Shown: positions 25,974-35,541, counted from the first letter of the stretch. The stretch: DNA of 64,000 nucleotides from Mycolicibacterium crocinum (GCF_022370635.2 NZ_CP092362.2:2480001-2544000), one strand, 5' to 3'. The notes: generated from the sequence alone by a model not told the origin. Made by a program: numbers and translations.

Positions 25974-27377
25974 ATGACGAAACCTGACTCTTCCGACCCC
26001 AGCGTCGGCGAACTCGCGCTCGAGGACCGCGCCGCGCTGCGGCGCGTCGCCGGGCTGTCCACCGAACTCACCGACGTCTCCGAGGTCGAGTACCGCCAGC
26101 TGCGCCTGGAGCGGGTCGTCCTGGTGGGGGTGTGGACCGAGGGCACCGCGGCCGATTCCGAAGCCAGCCTCGCCGAGCTGGCCGCACTGGCCGAGACCGC
26201 GGGTTCCGAGGTGCTGGAAGGACTCATCCAGCGCCGCGACAAGCCCGACCCGTCCACCTACATCGGCTCCGGCAAGGCTCAAGAACTGCGCCAGATCGTG
26301 ATCGCGACCGGCGCCGACACCGTGATCTGCGACGGCGAGCTCAGCCCCGCCCAGCTCAACGCGCTGGAAAAGGTGGTCAAGGTCAAGGTGATCGACCGGA
26401 CCGCACTGATCCTCGACATCTTCGCCCAGCACGCCACCAGCCGGGAAGGCAAGGCGCAGGTGGCCTACGCGCAGATGGAGTACATGCTGCCGCGGCTGCG
26501 CGGCTGGGGTGAGTCGATGTCGCGGCAGGCCGGTGGCCGCGCCGGCGGGGCCGGCGGAGGTGTGGGTACCCGCGGCCCCGGTGAGACCAAGATCGAGACC
26601 GACCGGCGCCGCATTCGCGAGCGAATGTCCAAGTTGCGCCGCGAGATCAAGGACATGAAGCAGATCCGCGACACGCAACGCAGCCGCCGGCTGCACAGCG
26701 ACACCGCGTCGATCGCGATCGTCGGCTACACCAACGCGGGCAAATCCAGCTTGCTCAACGCGTTGACCGGTGCCGGTGTACTGGTCCAGAACGCGTTGTT
26801 CGCCACCCTCGAACCCACTACTCGCCGAGGCGAATTCGACGACGGACGGCCGTTCGTGCTGACCGACACGGTCGGGTTCGTCCGGCACCTGCCCACCCAA
26901 TTGGTCGAGGCGTTCCGCTCCACCCTGGAGGAAGTTGTCGACGCCGACTTGCTGGTGCATGTGGTCGACGGGTCCGACAGCAACCCGCTGGCCCAGATTG
27001 AAGCCGTGCGGCAGGTGATCCGCGAGGTGCAAAACGATCACCACGCACCCCCGGCTCCGGAGTTGTTGGTGGTCAACAAGATCGACGCCGCCGACGACCT
27101 GACGTTGGCACAGCTGCGTCGGGCGCTGCCCGGCGCGGTCTTCGTCTCGGCCCACACCGGCGAGGGACTGGAGCGCCTGCGCAGTCGGCTTGGCGAGCTC
27201 GTCGAGCCGCGGGAGGTCACCGTCGACGTGACGATCCCGTATGACCGCGGCGATCTCGTCGCGCGCCTGCACAGCGACGGACACGTCGACGCCGTCGAGC
27301 ACACCGAAGCGGGCACCCGCCTGAAAGCTCGGGTGCCCGCTGCGTTGGCCGCCGGCCTGCGCGACTACGCCAGCTAG
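25974..27377 (+). CDS. hflX: GTPase HflX
   Basis: Ribosome-splitting GTPase of the Obg/HflX group; in mycobacteria linked to hypoxia and macrolide tolerance. 467 residues. Seen: the HflX N-terminal domain with STYIGSGKAQELRQIVIATG, a glycine-rich linker (RQAGGRAGGAGGGVGTRGPG) and a coiled coil, then G1 GYTNAGKSSLLNAL near residues 250-263, G3 DTVGFVRHLP and G4 VVNKID. ATG at 25974. Its stop shares a CTAG with the convergent PE-PPE gene. Confidence 0.95.
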   Translation: MTKPDSSDPSVGELALEDRAALRRVAGLSTELTDVSEVEYRQLRLERVVLVGVWTEGTAADSEASLAELAALAETAGSEVLEGLIQRRDKPDPSTYIGSGKAQELRQIVIATGADTVICDGELSPAQLNALEKVVKVKVIDRTALILDIFAQHATSREGKAQVAYAQMEYMLPRLRGWGESMSRQAGGRAGGAGGGVGTRGPGETKIETDRRRIRERMSKLRREIKDMKQIRDTQRSRRLHSDTASIAIVGYTNAGKSSLLNALTGAGVLVQNALFATLEPTTRRGEFDDGRPFVLTDTVGFVRHLPTQLVEAFRSTLEEVVDADLLVHVVDGSDSNPLAQIEAVRQVIREVQNDHHAPPAPELLVVNKIDAADDLTLAQLRRALPGAVFVSAHTGEGLERLRSRLGELVEPREVTVDVTIPYDRGDLVARLHSDGHVDAVEHTEAGTRLKARVPAALAAGLRDYAS

Positions 27378-28822
27378 GCGGCGTCCTTCGCCGAGCTGTC
27401 CTGAGCGGAAGCGCTTGCCGCTGCGGGCTTTCCGCTCTTGCCCAGGCCAGACTTCGCCGGCTTACCGGCGCTCTTTACGGTGTCGTCGGTCTTGGGCTTC
27501 TCGGACTTGGCGGTCAGGCTGGGACGGCTGGAGGCCTTGCGCTGTACCGGCTTCGAGGCGGTCTCGGTGACCGACTTCTGGGCGGCCGGCTCGCTGCTTG
27601 CCGACGCGCTGGTGGTTGCGGCGGCCAGCGTGCTCGTCGGGGTCACCGCCGGCGTCGACGGCGCCGCCGGAACCGCCACACCGAGGTCACCCAGTGCGTC
27701 GCGGACACCCTGGACGGCCGCCTTGGCCAGGTCGACACTCAGCTTCACCGGGTCGATCGGAGTGAAGATGGTGAACGGCGTCGGCCGGCCGTAATTGCTT
27801 CGGTCATAACCCGTTTCGATCAGCACCCGGGTGACCGGCGAGATCAGGTCCACGAACGGCTTGATGATCGCGGTGGTGCCGGTCGCCGCGCCGATGTCCA
27901 GCAGCGGTTGCATGATCGGCAGGGTCTTGGCCGGGATCGTGATGTAGAGCGTGTCGTTGTAGGTCTGGCAGTTCTTCGGGCTCTGCGAGCAGTCGATGGC
28001 GACCTGAAGCTCCGGAATCGTGTAGCCGTAGGGGAGTTCGGTGGCCGGCTGGGTGCCCCGCGGCGACAGGTAGTTGCCATGGATGTACCAGAAGCCGGCC
28101 AGCGCGTTGAGGTCAGCCAGCACGTTGAGCGGGTTGGCCGGGAAGTCGGCGACGCCGTCGTACTGGAATGCGATGTCGGTGGTGTTCACCGCGGGCAGCA
28201 CCGTGGTGTCGGTGGGGGCCGGCTGGCCGAACGTGGCATCCAGGATCGGCACGGTGCCCAGCAGCGCCAACCGCTCGAACAGGCCGCCGTTCGGGCGTTG
28301 GGGGTCACCGATGAGGACGAAGGAGTACCGGTCGGGGATGACTCCGCCGTTGGCGTCGGCCAGTTGCCGCTTGACGATGTTCGACACCGTCGCACCCTGC
28401 GAGTAGCCGAAGATCACGATGTCGCCGCCAGGGTCGGCTGTGTTGGCGGCGGCGATCTGGTCGTTGAGGCTCTGCACACCACTGGCCACCGACACGTTCC
28501 ACTTGGCGCCGTTGAGACCGCCCCAGCCCGCGAACGGGAACGGCCAGAACTGCGCGATGTAGGGCACCGGCTCCGGTGTGCAGACCGTCGCGCAGGCCGG
28601 ATCCAGCGGCTGGATGTAGTAGTTCACTGCGTTTTCCATGTAGTTAGTGCCAAGCGGCGGCACCGAGGGATCCGGGGTGCCGGTGCCCGGGACGATCAAA
28701 GCCACCGCCGCGAGGCTGACCGCCGAGGTGATCGTGCTGGTGATGGCAAGAACGACGGCCGCGAACATCGCCAGGGTGGCGACCATCGCCGAGCGCGCGG
28801 CGGTGCGGAGATTTTTACGCAT
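27374..28822 (-). CDS. Secreted PE-PPE-domain serine hydrolase without PE or PPE domain
   Basis: A 482-residue alpha/beta hydrolase of the mycobacterial PE-PPE domain class (esterase/acyl transferase fold). Seen: an N-terminal signal or anchor (hydrophobic residues 12-45), ALIVPGTGTPDPS, the nucleophile elbow VIFGYSQGATVS (Ser near residue 143), and a Thr/Ser/Lys/Ala-rich tail (residues 385-482) that looks disordered and may bind the envelope. Most such domains sit behind PE or PPE modules; here Sec export is used. ATG at 28820-28822 overlaps the stop of the upstream oxidoreductase (TGATG). Substrate unknown, trehalose or mycolate esters possible. Confidence 0.85.
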   Translation of the reverse strand: MRKNLRTAARSAMVATLAMFAAVVLAITSTITSAVSLAAVALIVPGTGTPDPSVPPLGTNYMENAVNYYIQPLDPACATVCTPEPVPYIAQFWPFPFAGWGGLNGAKWNVSVASGVQSLNDQIAAANTADPGGDIVIFGYSQGATVSNIVKRQLADANGGVIPDRYSFVLIGDPQRPNGGLFERLALLGTVPILDATFGQPAPTDTTVLPAVNTTDIAFQYDGVADFPANPLNVLADLNALAGFWYIHGNYLSPRGTQPATELPYGYTIPELQVAIDCSQSPKNCQTYNDTLYITIPAKTLPIMQPLLDIGAATGTTAIIKPFVDLISPVTRVLIETGYDRSNYGRPTPFTIFTPIDPVKLSVDLAKAAVQGVRDALGDLGVAVPAAPSTPAVTPTSTLAAATTSASASSEPAAQKSVTETASKPVQRKASSRPSLTAKSEKPKTDDTVKSAGKPAKSGLGKSGKPAAASASAQDSSAKDAA

Positions 28823-31185
28823 CAGCAAACTCTCTTCGTCGATATCGAGATTGCTGCGATCATGGCATGAGCGCACTTATGGCGTGAGCCGAATGTGAGA
28901 AAAAGCTGAATCACCGGCGGCTTCTGCGCCCGCACCGGTGGGAGCGGATCGGTGAACTTCTCGACCTGAACCAGCACAGCAGCGCCGGTGCACCCGCGAG
29001 CCAACGACGAGGTGCCGACATCATCGGTCAGCACGTTGGGATTGCCGTGCACGCACATCGCGTCCGGGTCGGCCGGATCCAGCGGGTCGTACCACGCGCC
29101 GGTCGACAGCTGCACCACCTGCGGCCGCAGCGCCTCGTCAATCACCACGCCGGCCAGGCATGCCCCGCGGTCGTTGAACACCCGTGCCACGTCGCCGCCG
29201 ACCAGTCCCCGCTGTGCGGCATCGGCAGGGTGGATCCGAATCGGCTCGCGGCCTTCGACTTTCGCGCCCTGGCTGACCGCACCGCCGTCGAGCTGGCCGT
29301 GCAGCCGGGTGGCGGGCTGGTTGGCGATCAGGTGAAGCGGAAACCGCTGGGCACGTTCCCCACCCAGCCACTCGGTGGGCTCATACCAGCGGGGGTGGCC
29401 GGCGCAGTCCGGGTAGTCGAACCCGGCGATGTCATCGGAGAAAATCTCGATCTTGCCGCTCGGTGTGGCCAGTGCGTGTGCCTGCGGGTCGGCGCGGAAG
29501 TCGGCCAGCAGGGTGAGTCCGGTCTCGACCGGAAGCCGCACGACGCCGTCGGCCCAGAACTGGTCGAACTCGGGAACAGCGAAATCGATTTCCGCCGACC
29601 ACTTTTCGTACAGGTGCTGCAACCACTGTCGGGCGGTGCGTCCCTCGGTGAACTGCTCGCCGAAGCCGAGTCGCTGTGCGAGCGCAGCGAAGGTGGTGTA
29701 GTCGTCGCGGGACTTGGCGAAGGGCGGCGCCAGCGCGGGCATCGCCACCAGCAGCGGGTCGTTGCGGGACCCGGAGTAGTCGTCACGTTCGAACGCGGTG
29801 GTCGACGGCACGACGATATCGGCATGCCGCGCCATCGGCGTCCAGTACGGGTCATGCACCACGACGGTGTCGACGCGGCCGAGTGCGCGCCGCAGCCGGG
29901 GCAGATTCTGGTGATGGTGAAAGGGATTGCCGCCGGCCCAGTACACGCATTTGATGTCGGGGTAGGTCAGGGTGCGCCCGTTGTAGGTGAACGTCTCACC
30001 CGGGTGCAGCAGCATGTCACTGACGGCCGCGACGGGGATGAACGTCTGCACCGGGTTGTAGCCCTGCGGTAGTGCCGGCAGCCGGTACTGCAGCGGCGGC
30101 AGGCCCGGCTCGTTCATCGAGCCGTACCCGTGGCCGAATCCGCCTCCGGGAAGGCCGATTTGGCCGAGCATCGCCGCGAGGGTCAGTCCCATCCAGGGCG
30201 CCTGCTCGCCGTGGCGCAGCCGCTGCAGTGACCAGCTGACGGTGACGATCGTGCGCTTGCAGGCCATCGTCGTGGCCAGCTCGGTGAGGACAGCGGCGTC
30301 GATCCCACAGATCTCGGCGGCCCACTGCGGTGATTTCGGTACGCCGCCGTCGGTGCCGAGCAGGTACCGCTCGAATCGCTCGTAGCCGGTGCAGTAGGTG
30401 TCGAGGAACTCCCGGTCGGCCAGGTTCTCGGTGGCCAGCACGTACGCCAGCGCCAGCATGATCGCCACGTCCGTGCCCGGGACCGCGGGCAGCCAGCGGC
30501 AGTCGCCGTCGACGTCGCTGCGCAGCGGGCTGATCGAGACGATGCGTCCACCCTTGGCGCGGAACCGTTGCAGCGCTTCGCGTGCCGGATGCCCGGTGGT
30601 GCCGCCGTGGTTGATGCCGGTGTTCTTCAGATTCACCCCGCCGAAGCACACCAGCAGGTCGGTGTGTTCGACGATGACGTTCCATTCGGTGGACCGCTTG
30701 AACAGGTCATCGTGGGTGCCGACCACCCCCGGCATGATCACCCCGGTGGCGCCCAAGCTGTACGAGTGCCGCGAAAAGGTATATCCGCCAAGCAGTTTCA
30801 GGAACCGATGCACCTGACTTTGCGCGTGGTGAAACCGGCCGGCGCTGGCCCAGCCGTAGGACCCGCCGTAGATCGCTTCGTTGCCGTAGGTGTCGACGAC
30901 CCGGCGCAGCTCGCCGGCTAGCAGCTCGGTCAGTTCGTCCCAGTCCATCGCGACGAACTCGTCGGCGCCGCGTGCGCTGCTGGGCCCGGGGCCGTCGCGC
31001 AGCCATCCGCGGCGGACGGCGGGCGTGGCGATGCGCGACGAGTGCTTGAGCGACCCGGGGATGTTGCCGAGCAGGGGAGAGGGATCGGTGTCCCCGGGGA
31101 ACGGGGTGACGCCTGCGATCTCGCCGTCGGCGACCTCAGCGTGAAACGCTCCCCAGTGGGTGAGGCTCCTGCGGGCGTCAGGCAC
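28822..31185 (-). CDS. Molybdopterin-dependent oxidoreductase (BisC/DMSO reductase family)
   Basis: A 787-residue bis-MGD enzyme of the biotin-sulfoxide/DMSO/TMAO reductase group, reducing S- or N-oxides. Seen: LTHWGAFHAEVADGEIAGVT at the N-terminus (no Fe-S cysteines and no Tat signal, as in cytoplasmic BisC), SYGWASAGRFHHAQSQVHRF with a serine-type metal region (FSRHSYSLG), GGNPFHHHQNLPRLRRAL, and the C-terminal ATPSGKIEIFSDDIAGF and LHLIANQPATRLHGQLD. GTG at 31185. The last about 28 residues after RAQKPPVI have no family look and end inside the start of the PE-PPE gene. Confidence 0.87.
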   Translation of the reverse strand: MPDARRSLTHWGAFHAEVADGEIAGVTPFPGDTDPSPLLGNIPGSLKHSSRIATPAVRRGWLRDGPGPSSARGADEFVAMDWDELTELLAGELRRVVDTYGNEAIYGGSYGWASAGRFHHAQSQVHRFLKLLGGYTFSRHSYSLGATGVIMPGVVGTHDDLFKRSTEWNVIVEHTDLLVCFGGVNLKNTGINHGGTTGHPAREALQRFRAKGGRIVSISPLRSDVDGDCRWLPAVPGTDVAIMLALAYVLATENLADREFLDTYCTGYERFERYLLGTDGGVPKSPQWAAEICGIDAAVLTELATTMACKRTIVTVSWSLQRLRHGEQAPWMGLTLAAMLGQIGLPGGGFGHGYGSMNEPGLPPLQYRLPALPQGYNPVQTFIPVAAVSDMLLHPGETFTYNGRTLTYPDIKCVYWAGGNPFHHHQNLPRLRRALGRVDTVVVHDPYWTPMARHADIVVPSTTAFERDDYSGSRNDPLLVAMPALAPPFAKSRDDYTTFAALAQRLGFGEQFTEGRTARQWLQHLYEKWSAEIDFAVPEFDQFWADGVVRLPVETGLTLLADFRADPQAHALATPSGKIEIFSDDIAGFDYPDCAGHPRWYEPTEWLGGERAQRFPLHLIANQPATRLHGQLDGGAVSQGAKVEGREPIRIHPADAAQRGLVGGDVARVFNDRGACLAGVVIDEALRPQVVQLSTGAWYDPLDPADPDAMCVHGNPNVLTDDVGTSSLARGCTGAAVLVQVEKFTDPLPPVRAQKPPVIQLFLTFGSRHKCAHAMIAAISISTKRVC

Positions 31186-31228
31186 CCAGTGATTCTAGGC
31201 GGCGGCGCCCCGACCTGTGATTTTGGCG

Positions 31229-31246
31229 ACCAACCATCCGGTTGGT
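31229..31246. promoter_or_regulatory. Operator-like palindrome at the acyl-CoA dehydrogenase promoter
   Basis: ACCAACCATCCGGTTGGT: 7-base perfect arms around 4 bases. It abuts the -10 box TATTCT, so a bound dimer, most likely a TetR-type repressor of fatty-acid or branched-chain catabolism, would block RNA polymerase. Confidence 0.6.
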
Positions 31247-31252
31247 TATTCT
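31247..31252 (+). promoter_or_regulatory. -10 element of the acyl-CoA dehydrogenase gene
   Basis: TATTCT directly after the palindrome; start of transcription expected near 31259, giving a leader of about 28 bases with a GGAGGG ribosome-binding site. Confidence 0.5.
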
Positions 31253-31286
31253 CGTGCGCAAACCCCACGCCGTCCGGAGGGAACCC

Positions 31287-32459
31287 ATGGCTGTCGAGAA
31301 GAACGCAACCGTCAAGTACGAGCGGACCCTGTTCGAGCCCGAGCACGAGCTGTTCCGCGAGGCCTACCGGTCGTTCCTCGAGCGGCACGTCGCCCCCTTC
31401 CACGAGCAGTGGGAGAAGGACAAGATCGTCGATCGCGGGGTCTGGCTCGAGGCCGGTAAGCAGGGCTTCCTCGGCATGGCCGTGCCGGAGGAGTTCGGTG
31501 GCGGTGGCAACGCCGACTTCCGCTACAACGTGATCCTGACCGAGGAGACCGCGGCCGGCCGCTACAGCGGCCTCGGATTCGGGCTGCACAACGACGTCGT
31601 CGCCCCGTATCTGCTGGAGCTCACCACCGAGGAGCAGAAGCAGCGCTGGCTGCCCAAGTTCTGCAGCGGCGAGTACATCACCGCGATCGCGATGACCGAG
31701 CCGGGCACCGGCAGCGACCTGCAGGGCATCAAGACGCGTGCGGTCAAGCAGGGTGACCACTACGTGCTCAACGGCTCGAAGACGTTCATCACGAACGGCG
31801 TCAATGCCGACCTGGTGATCGTGGTGGCCCAGACCGACCCTGAGAAGGGCGCGCTGGGCTTCTCGCTGCTGGTCGTCGAGCGCGGTATGGAGGGCTTCGA
31901 GCGAGGGCGCCACCTGGACAAGATCGGCCTGGACGCCCAGGACACCGCCGAGCTGTCGTTCACCGACGTCAAGGTTCCGGCGGAGAACCTGCTGGGTGAG
32001 GAGGGTCAGGGCTTCATCTACCTGATGCAGAACCTCCCGCAGGAGCGCCTCAACATCGCGGTCATGGCGGCCGCGGCCATGGAGAGCGTCCTCGAGCAGA
32101 CGCTGCAGTACACCAAGGAGCGCAAGGCGTTCGGCAAGCCGATCGGCAGCCAGCAGAACAGCCGCTTCCTGCTGGCCGAGCTGGCCACCGAAGCGACCGC
32201 CGTCCGCATCATGGTCGACGAATTCATCCGGCTGCATCTCGACAAGAAGCTGACCGCCGAGCAGGCGTCGATGGCGAAGTGGTACTCGACCGAGAAGCAG
32301 GTCCATCTCGTCGACCGCTGCCTGCAGCTGCACGGCGGTTACGGCTACATGCGGGAATATCCGGTCGCGAAGGCGTATCTCGATGCCCGCGTCCAGACCA
32401 TCTACGGCGGCACCACCGAGATCATGAAGGAAATCATCGGCCGCAGCCTGGGCGTCTAG
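31287..32459 (+). CDS. fadE20: Acyl-CoA dehydrogenase (FadE20 type)
   Basis: FAD enzyme introducing the alpha-beta double bond in acyl-CoA oxidation. 390 residues. Seen: FRQ-type N-terminal helices (EHELFREAYRSFLERHVAPF), FAD-contact IAMTEPGTGSDLQGIKT near residues 133-149, ERKAFGKPIGSQQNSRF, and the C-terminal YGYMREYPVAKAYLDAR followed by IYGGTTEIMKEII. The Glu of MCAD at the last motif is Gly here, so the base is probably the Glu of helix G (MAAAAMESVLEQT), as in long-chain enzymes. GGAGGG precedes the ATG at 31287. A palindrome covers the promoter, and an intrinsic terminator follows. Confidence 0.9.
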   Translation: MAVEKNATVKYERTLFEPEHELFREAYRSFLERHVAPFHEQWEKDKIVDRGVWLEAGKQGFLGMAVPEEFGGGGNADFRYNVILTEETAAGRYSGLGFGLHNDVVAPYLLELTTEEQKQRWLPKFCSGEYITAIAMTEPGTGSDLQGIKTRAVKQGDHYVLNGSKTFITNGVNADLVIVVAQTDPEKGALGFSLLVVERGMEGFERGRHLDKIGLDAQDTAELSFTDVKVPAENLLGEEGQGFIYLMQNLPQERLNIAVMAAAAMESVLEQTLQYTKERKAFGKPIGSQQNSRFLLAELATEATAVRIMVDEFIRLHLDKKLTAEQASMAKWYSTEKQVHLVDRCLQLHGGYGYMREYPVAKAYLDARVQTIYGGTTEIMKEIIGRSLGV

Positions 32460-32531
32460 CCCGGCGAAGGGCGCTGAACTGCTCTTTCGGTCATGTGCGA
32501 GCGGCTACCGACGCGTCGGGTGCCGGCGACG

Positions 32532-32556
32532 AGCCCAGGTTTGTCCTGGGCTTTTC
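32532..32556 (+). terminator. Intrinsic terminator after the acyl-CoA dehydrogenase
   Basis: AGCCCAGG (32532-32539), loop TTTGT, CCTGGGCT (32545-32552), followed by TTT. A classic stem with a short T run, about 73 bases after the stop codon. The remaining bases of the 220-base gap (32460-32679) hold no gene. Confidence 0.75.
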
Positions 32557-32679
32557 GCGTATTTTGGCCCGTCAACGCGTCGGTTATCTCTTAGAAACGC
32601 CGCGTGTCGTGAGGTGCTGAAGCACAGTTGACACGGAGGATGAGGGGAAGCATTTTGACCGAAACTACGGGGAGAGTGC

Positions 32680-34827
32680 ATGACCAGGCTTGGAAGTCGT
32701 CTCAGTAGAGGCGTCGGGCGGATGGCGCTCGGCGTCTTCGCGACGGCTGCGGCTGCGCTGCTATGGGCGCCCGGCGCGATCGCGGACCCCCAGAGTGACG
32801 CCAGCGATGCCATCAATCAGGCGTGGCAGGCGGCCGGCGGTGATACCTCCTCGGTAGGCACCAAGGACGGTGACGTCTACGCCGTCGGCGATGGGTTCGC
32901 TCAGAACTTCAGCGGCGGCAAGATCTTCTTCACCCCGGCCACCGGCGCGCACCTGCTCACCGGGGCGATCCTGGACAAGTACACCGCGCTCGGCGGTCCC
33001 GCCGACAGCGATCTCGGCTTCCCGACCATCGACTCGGTGCCCGGCCTGGTCGGACCGGACAGCCGGGTGAGCACTTTCAGTGCCAGCGACAAGCCGGCGA
33101 TCTTCTGGACTCCAGACACCGGCGCCTGGGTCGTGCGCGGCGCGATCAATGCGGCGTGGGACAAGCTCGGCGGTTCAGCCGGCACGATGGGCGTGCCCAC
33201 CGAGGACGAGACCTACAACGGCAGCGTGGTGAGCCAGAAGTTCACCGGCGGCGAGATCTCTTACGACACCGCCGCCAAGACCTTCAGCACCGTGCCACCC
33301 GAACTGGCCAACAACCTGGCCGGTGTCGAGGTGCCGAGCGACGCGACGACGGCGATCAATCAGGCCTGGCGCGCCGCGGGTGGGCTCTCGGGACCGCTCG
33401 GTGCCCGACAGGGTGCCCAGCAGCCCATCGGCACTGACGGCGCCGCACAGGATTACGCCGGCGGCAAGATCTTCTACTCACCGGCCACCGGCGCGCATGC
33501 GGTGACCGGCGCGATCCTGGCCAAGTACGAAGCCGCCGGCGGACCGACCGGCGATCTGGGCCTGCCGACCGGAACCGAAGCCGACGGCGGCGCGCCCAAC
33601 AGCCGGGTCAGCGCCTTCAGTGCGGCCGACAAGCCGGTCATTTTCTGGACGCCCGACAACGGCGCCATCGTGGTCCGCGGTGCGATCAACGCCGCCTGGT
33701 CCAAACTGGGCGGGGCGACGGGCAAGCTCGGTGTGCCGACCGGTGAGCAGAGTGTCAACGGCGACACCGTGACCCAGAAGTTCAGCGGCGGCGAGATCTC
33801 CTGGAACAAGGCCAACAACACGTTCACCACCAAACCGCCGGAGCTGGCCGGGTCACTGGCCGGTGTGCAGGTGCCGGCCGCAGCCGGGCCGCAGGCCGGC
33901 CCGTCGGGATCCACCTCCGGCAAGGGGTCTGCATTCCACTGGTGGTGGCTGCTGATCATCATCCCGGTGTTGTTGCTGCTGGCCGTGATCGGGCTGGGCC
34001 TGCTGTGGCTGCAGCGGCGCCGCCGTGCCGGCGACGAGATCGAGGACGACTTTCACGACTCGGACTACGACGACGACGATCACTGGCCGAGTGAGGCCGC
34101 CGGCGCGCCCGAGGCCTCTGCCGCCTCGCGGTTCTCGACCTATCCCGACGGTGGCGGCGCACAGGTCGCCGCGGCACCGGGCTACGGCTGGGCACCCGAG
34201 GACAGCGAGAAGTCGCAGCCGGGCCCCGAAGATGTGTTCGACGGCGATCAGGACTCGATCGACACCACGCCGACCCGCATACCCGACGAGGCTGAGCAGG
34301 CCGGCGGCTACGAGGTCGACGACATCGACGAGGCCCCCGCCGAACTGGAGTACGCCGAGGTCGAGGAACTTGACGACGAGGAATCCAGCGATTCCGGCCG
34401 TCATGCGGCGGTGAACCTCGGGGAGTCGCAATCGATGTGGCGGCTAAACCTGGGTGAGCTCGGCACGCCGCGGCGTCGTCGTGCCGCCGGGCCGGAGCCC
34501 GAGCCTGAGCTGGAGCCGGTCGAGCCGGACCCCGACGACATCGTCGAGTCCGATGTGGTCGACATCGAGGACGAGGAGGACGCGTCAACGGCGCCTGCCG
34601 AGGTGTTGTCGTCGGACGTCCACACCGAAGCGGCAGCCAACCGCCCGGCGATCCACCTTCCGTTGTCCGATCCCTATCAGGCGCCGGAAGGCTATGTGGT
34701 CAAGGCCAATACGCATTCCGGGCTGTACTACACCCCGGACTCTGCGCTCTACAACGACACCGTGCCCGAGGTGTGGTTCGCCAGTGAGGAACTCGCGCAG
34801 GCGAATGGATTCCACAAGGCGGAGTGA
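32680..34827 (+). CDS. Exported LGFP-repeat protein with transmembrane anchor and C-terminal sunset-type domain
   Basis: A 715-residue cell-envelope protein (Rv2721c position). Order: signal peptide (residues 12-36), two tandem units of about 175 residues, each with three LGFP-type repeats (GGKIFFTPATGAHLLTGAIL, PAIFWTPDTGAWVVRGAINA, VSQKFTGGEIS), then one transmembrane helix (residues 424-447) and a basic stop (LQRRRRAG). The cytoplasmic part is an acidic Asp/Glu-rich linker of about 200 residues, ending in a short domain (YVVKANTHSGLYYTPDSALY, PEVWFASEELAQANGF) resembling the sunset domain of some mycobacterial envelope proteins. LGFP repeats bind cell wall. ATG at 32680 follows GGGGAGAG. 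Confidence 0.88.
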   Translation: MTRLGSRLSRGVGRMALGVFATAAAALLWAPGAIADPQSDASDAINQAWQAAGGDTSSVGTKDGDVYAVGDGFAQNFSGGKIFFTPATGAHLLTGAILDKYTALGGPADSDLGFPTIDSVPGLVGPDSRVSTFSASDKPAIFWTPDTGAWVVRGAINAAWDKLGGSAGTMGVPTEDETYNGSVVSQKFTGGEISYDTAAKTFSTVPPELANNLAGVEVPSDATTAINQAWRAAGGLSGPLGARQGAQQPIGTDGAAQDYAGGKIFYSPATGAHAVTGAILAKYEAAGGPTGDLGLPTGTEADGGAPNSRVSAFSAADKPVIFWTPDNGAIVVRGAINAAWSKLGGATGKLGVPTGEQSVNGDTVTQKFSGGEISWNKANNTFTTKPPELAGSLAGVQVPAAAGPQAGPSGSTSGKGSAFHWWWLLIIIPVLLLLAVIGLGLLWLQRRRRAGDEIEDDFHDSDYDDDDHWPSEAAGAPEASAASRFSTYPDGGGAQVAAAPGYGWAPEDSEKSQPGPEDVFDGDQDSIDTTPTRIPDEAEQAGGYEVDDIDEAPAELEYAEVEELDDEESSDSGRHAAVNLGESQSMWRLNLGELGTPRRRRAAGPEPEPELEPVEPDPDDIVESDVVDIEDEEDASTAPAEVLSSDVHTEAAANRPAIHLPLSDPYQAPEGYVVKANTHSGLYYTPDSALYNDTVPEVWFASEELAQANGFHKAE

Positions 34828-34845
34828 GGCTTTCGCCTTCTCCGG

Positions 34846-35541
34846 CTAGACCTTGCGGATGACGGTGACGACCTTGCCGAGGATGGCGGCGGCGTTGCCG
34901 TCGATCGGGTCGAACGCCGGGTTGTGCGGCATCAGCCAGACCTGACCACCCGTGCGCTTGAACGTCTTGACGGTCGCTTCACCGTCGATCATCGCCGCGA
35001 CGATGTCGCCGTTGTCGGCCACGTTCTGCTGACGGACCACGACCCAGTCCCCGTCGCAGATCGCGGCGTCCACCATCGATTCGCCGACGACCTTCAACAG
35101 GAACAGCGAACCCTCGCCGACCAGTTCGCGCGGTAGCGGGAAGACGTCCTCGACAGCCTCCTCGGCCAGGATCGGGCCGCCGGCGGCGATGCGCCCGAGA
35201 ACCGGCACGAACGTCGGCTCGGGCAAGGCATCCGAACCGGCGACCTCGGTGCGCACCGGGGTGACGGACTCATCGGCGCCGCGGACGTCGACGGCTCGGG
35301 GCCGGTTGGCGTCGCGGCGCAGGTAGCCCTTGCGCTCGAGGGTGCGCAGCTGGTGCGCCACCGACGATGTCGAGGTGAGGCCGACGGCGTCGCCGATCTC
35401 CCGGATGCTCGGGGGATAGCCGCGGCTGGTGACCGAAGCCCGGATCACTTCGAGGATGGTTCGCTGCCGCTCCGTCAGCCCGGAGTCGGCGTTATCGCGG
35501 CGGCTGGTGTCGGTACCCGATGTCTCACTGCGGTCGCTCAT
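34846..35541 (-). CDS. lexA: SOS repressor LexA
   Basis: Represses DNA-damage genes and cleaves itself when RecA filaments form. 231 residues. Seen: a polar N-terminal extension, the winged HTH (residues 25-85, [20 protein letters not shown]), the cleavage bond in [10 protein letters not shown] (Ala-Gly), catalytic Ser in [17 protein letters not shown] and Lys in [13 protein letters not shown] at 35539-35541 has the promoter TTGAAT, 17 bases, TACATT and 7 bases before it, so the mRNA is probably leaderless. A LexA box overlaps the -35, allowing autoregulation. Divergent from the chiZ-like gene. Confidence 0.97.
   Translation of the reverse strand: MSDRSETSGTDTSRRDNADSGLTERQRTILEVIRASVTSRGYPPSIREIGDAVGLTSTSSVAHQLRTLERKGYLRRDANRPRAVDVRGADESVTPVRTEVAGSDALPEPTFVPVLGRIAAGGPILAEEAVEDVFPLPRELVGEGSLFLLKVVGESMVDAAICDGDWVVVRQQNVADNGDIVAAMIDGEATVKTFKRTGGQVWLMPHNPAFDPIDGNAAAILGKVVTVIRKV

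Noticed and set aside
28860..28915. Crp-like half sites TGTGA and TCAC near 28890
   Set aside because: The halves are 12 bases apart instead of 6, so not a Crp site.
30930..32333. 467-codon frame antisense to the acyl-CoA dehydrogenase
   Set aside because: Shadow; the plus-strand gene has clear motifs, promoter and terminator.
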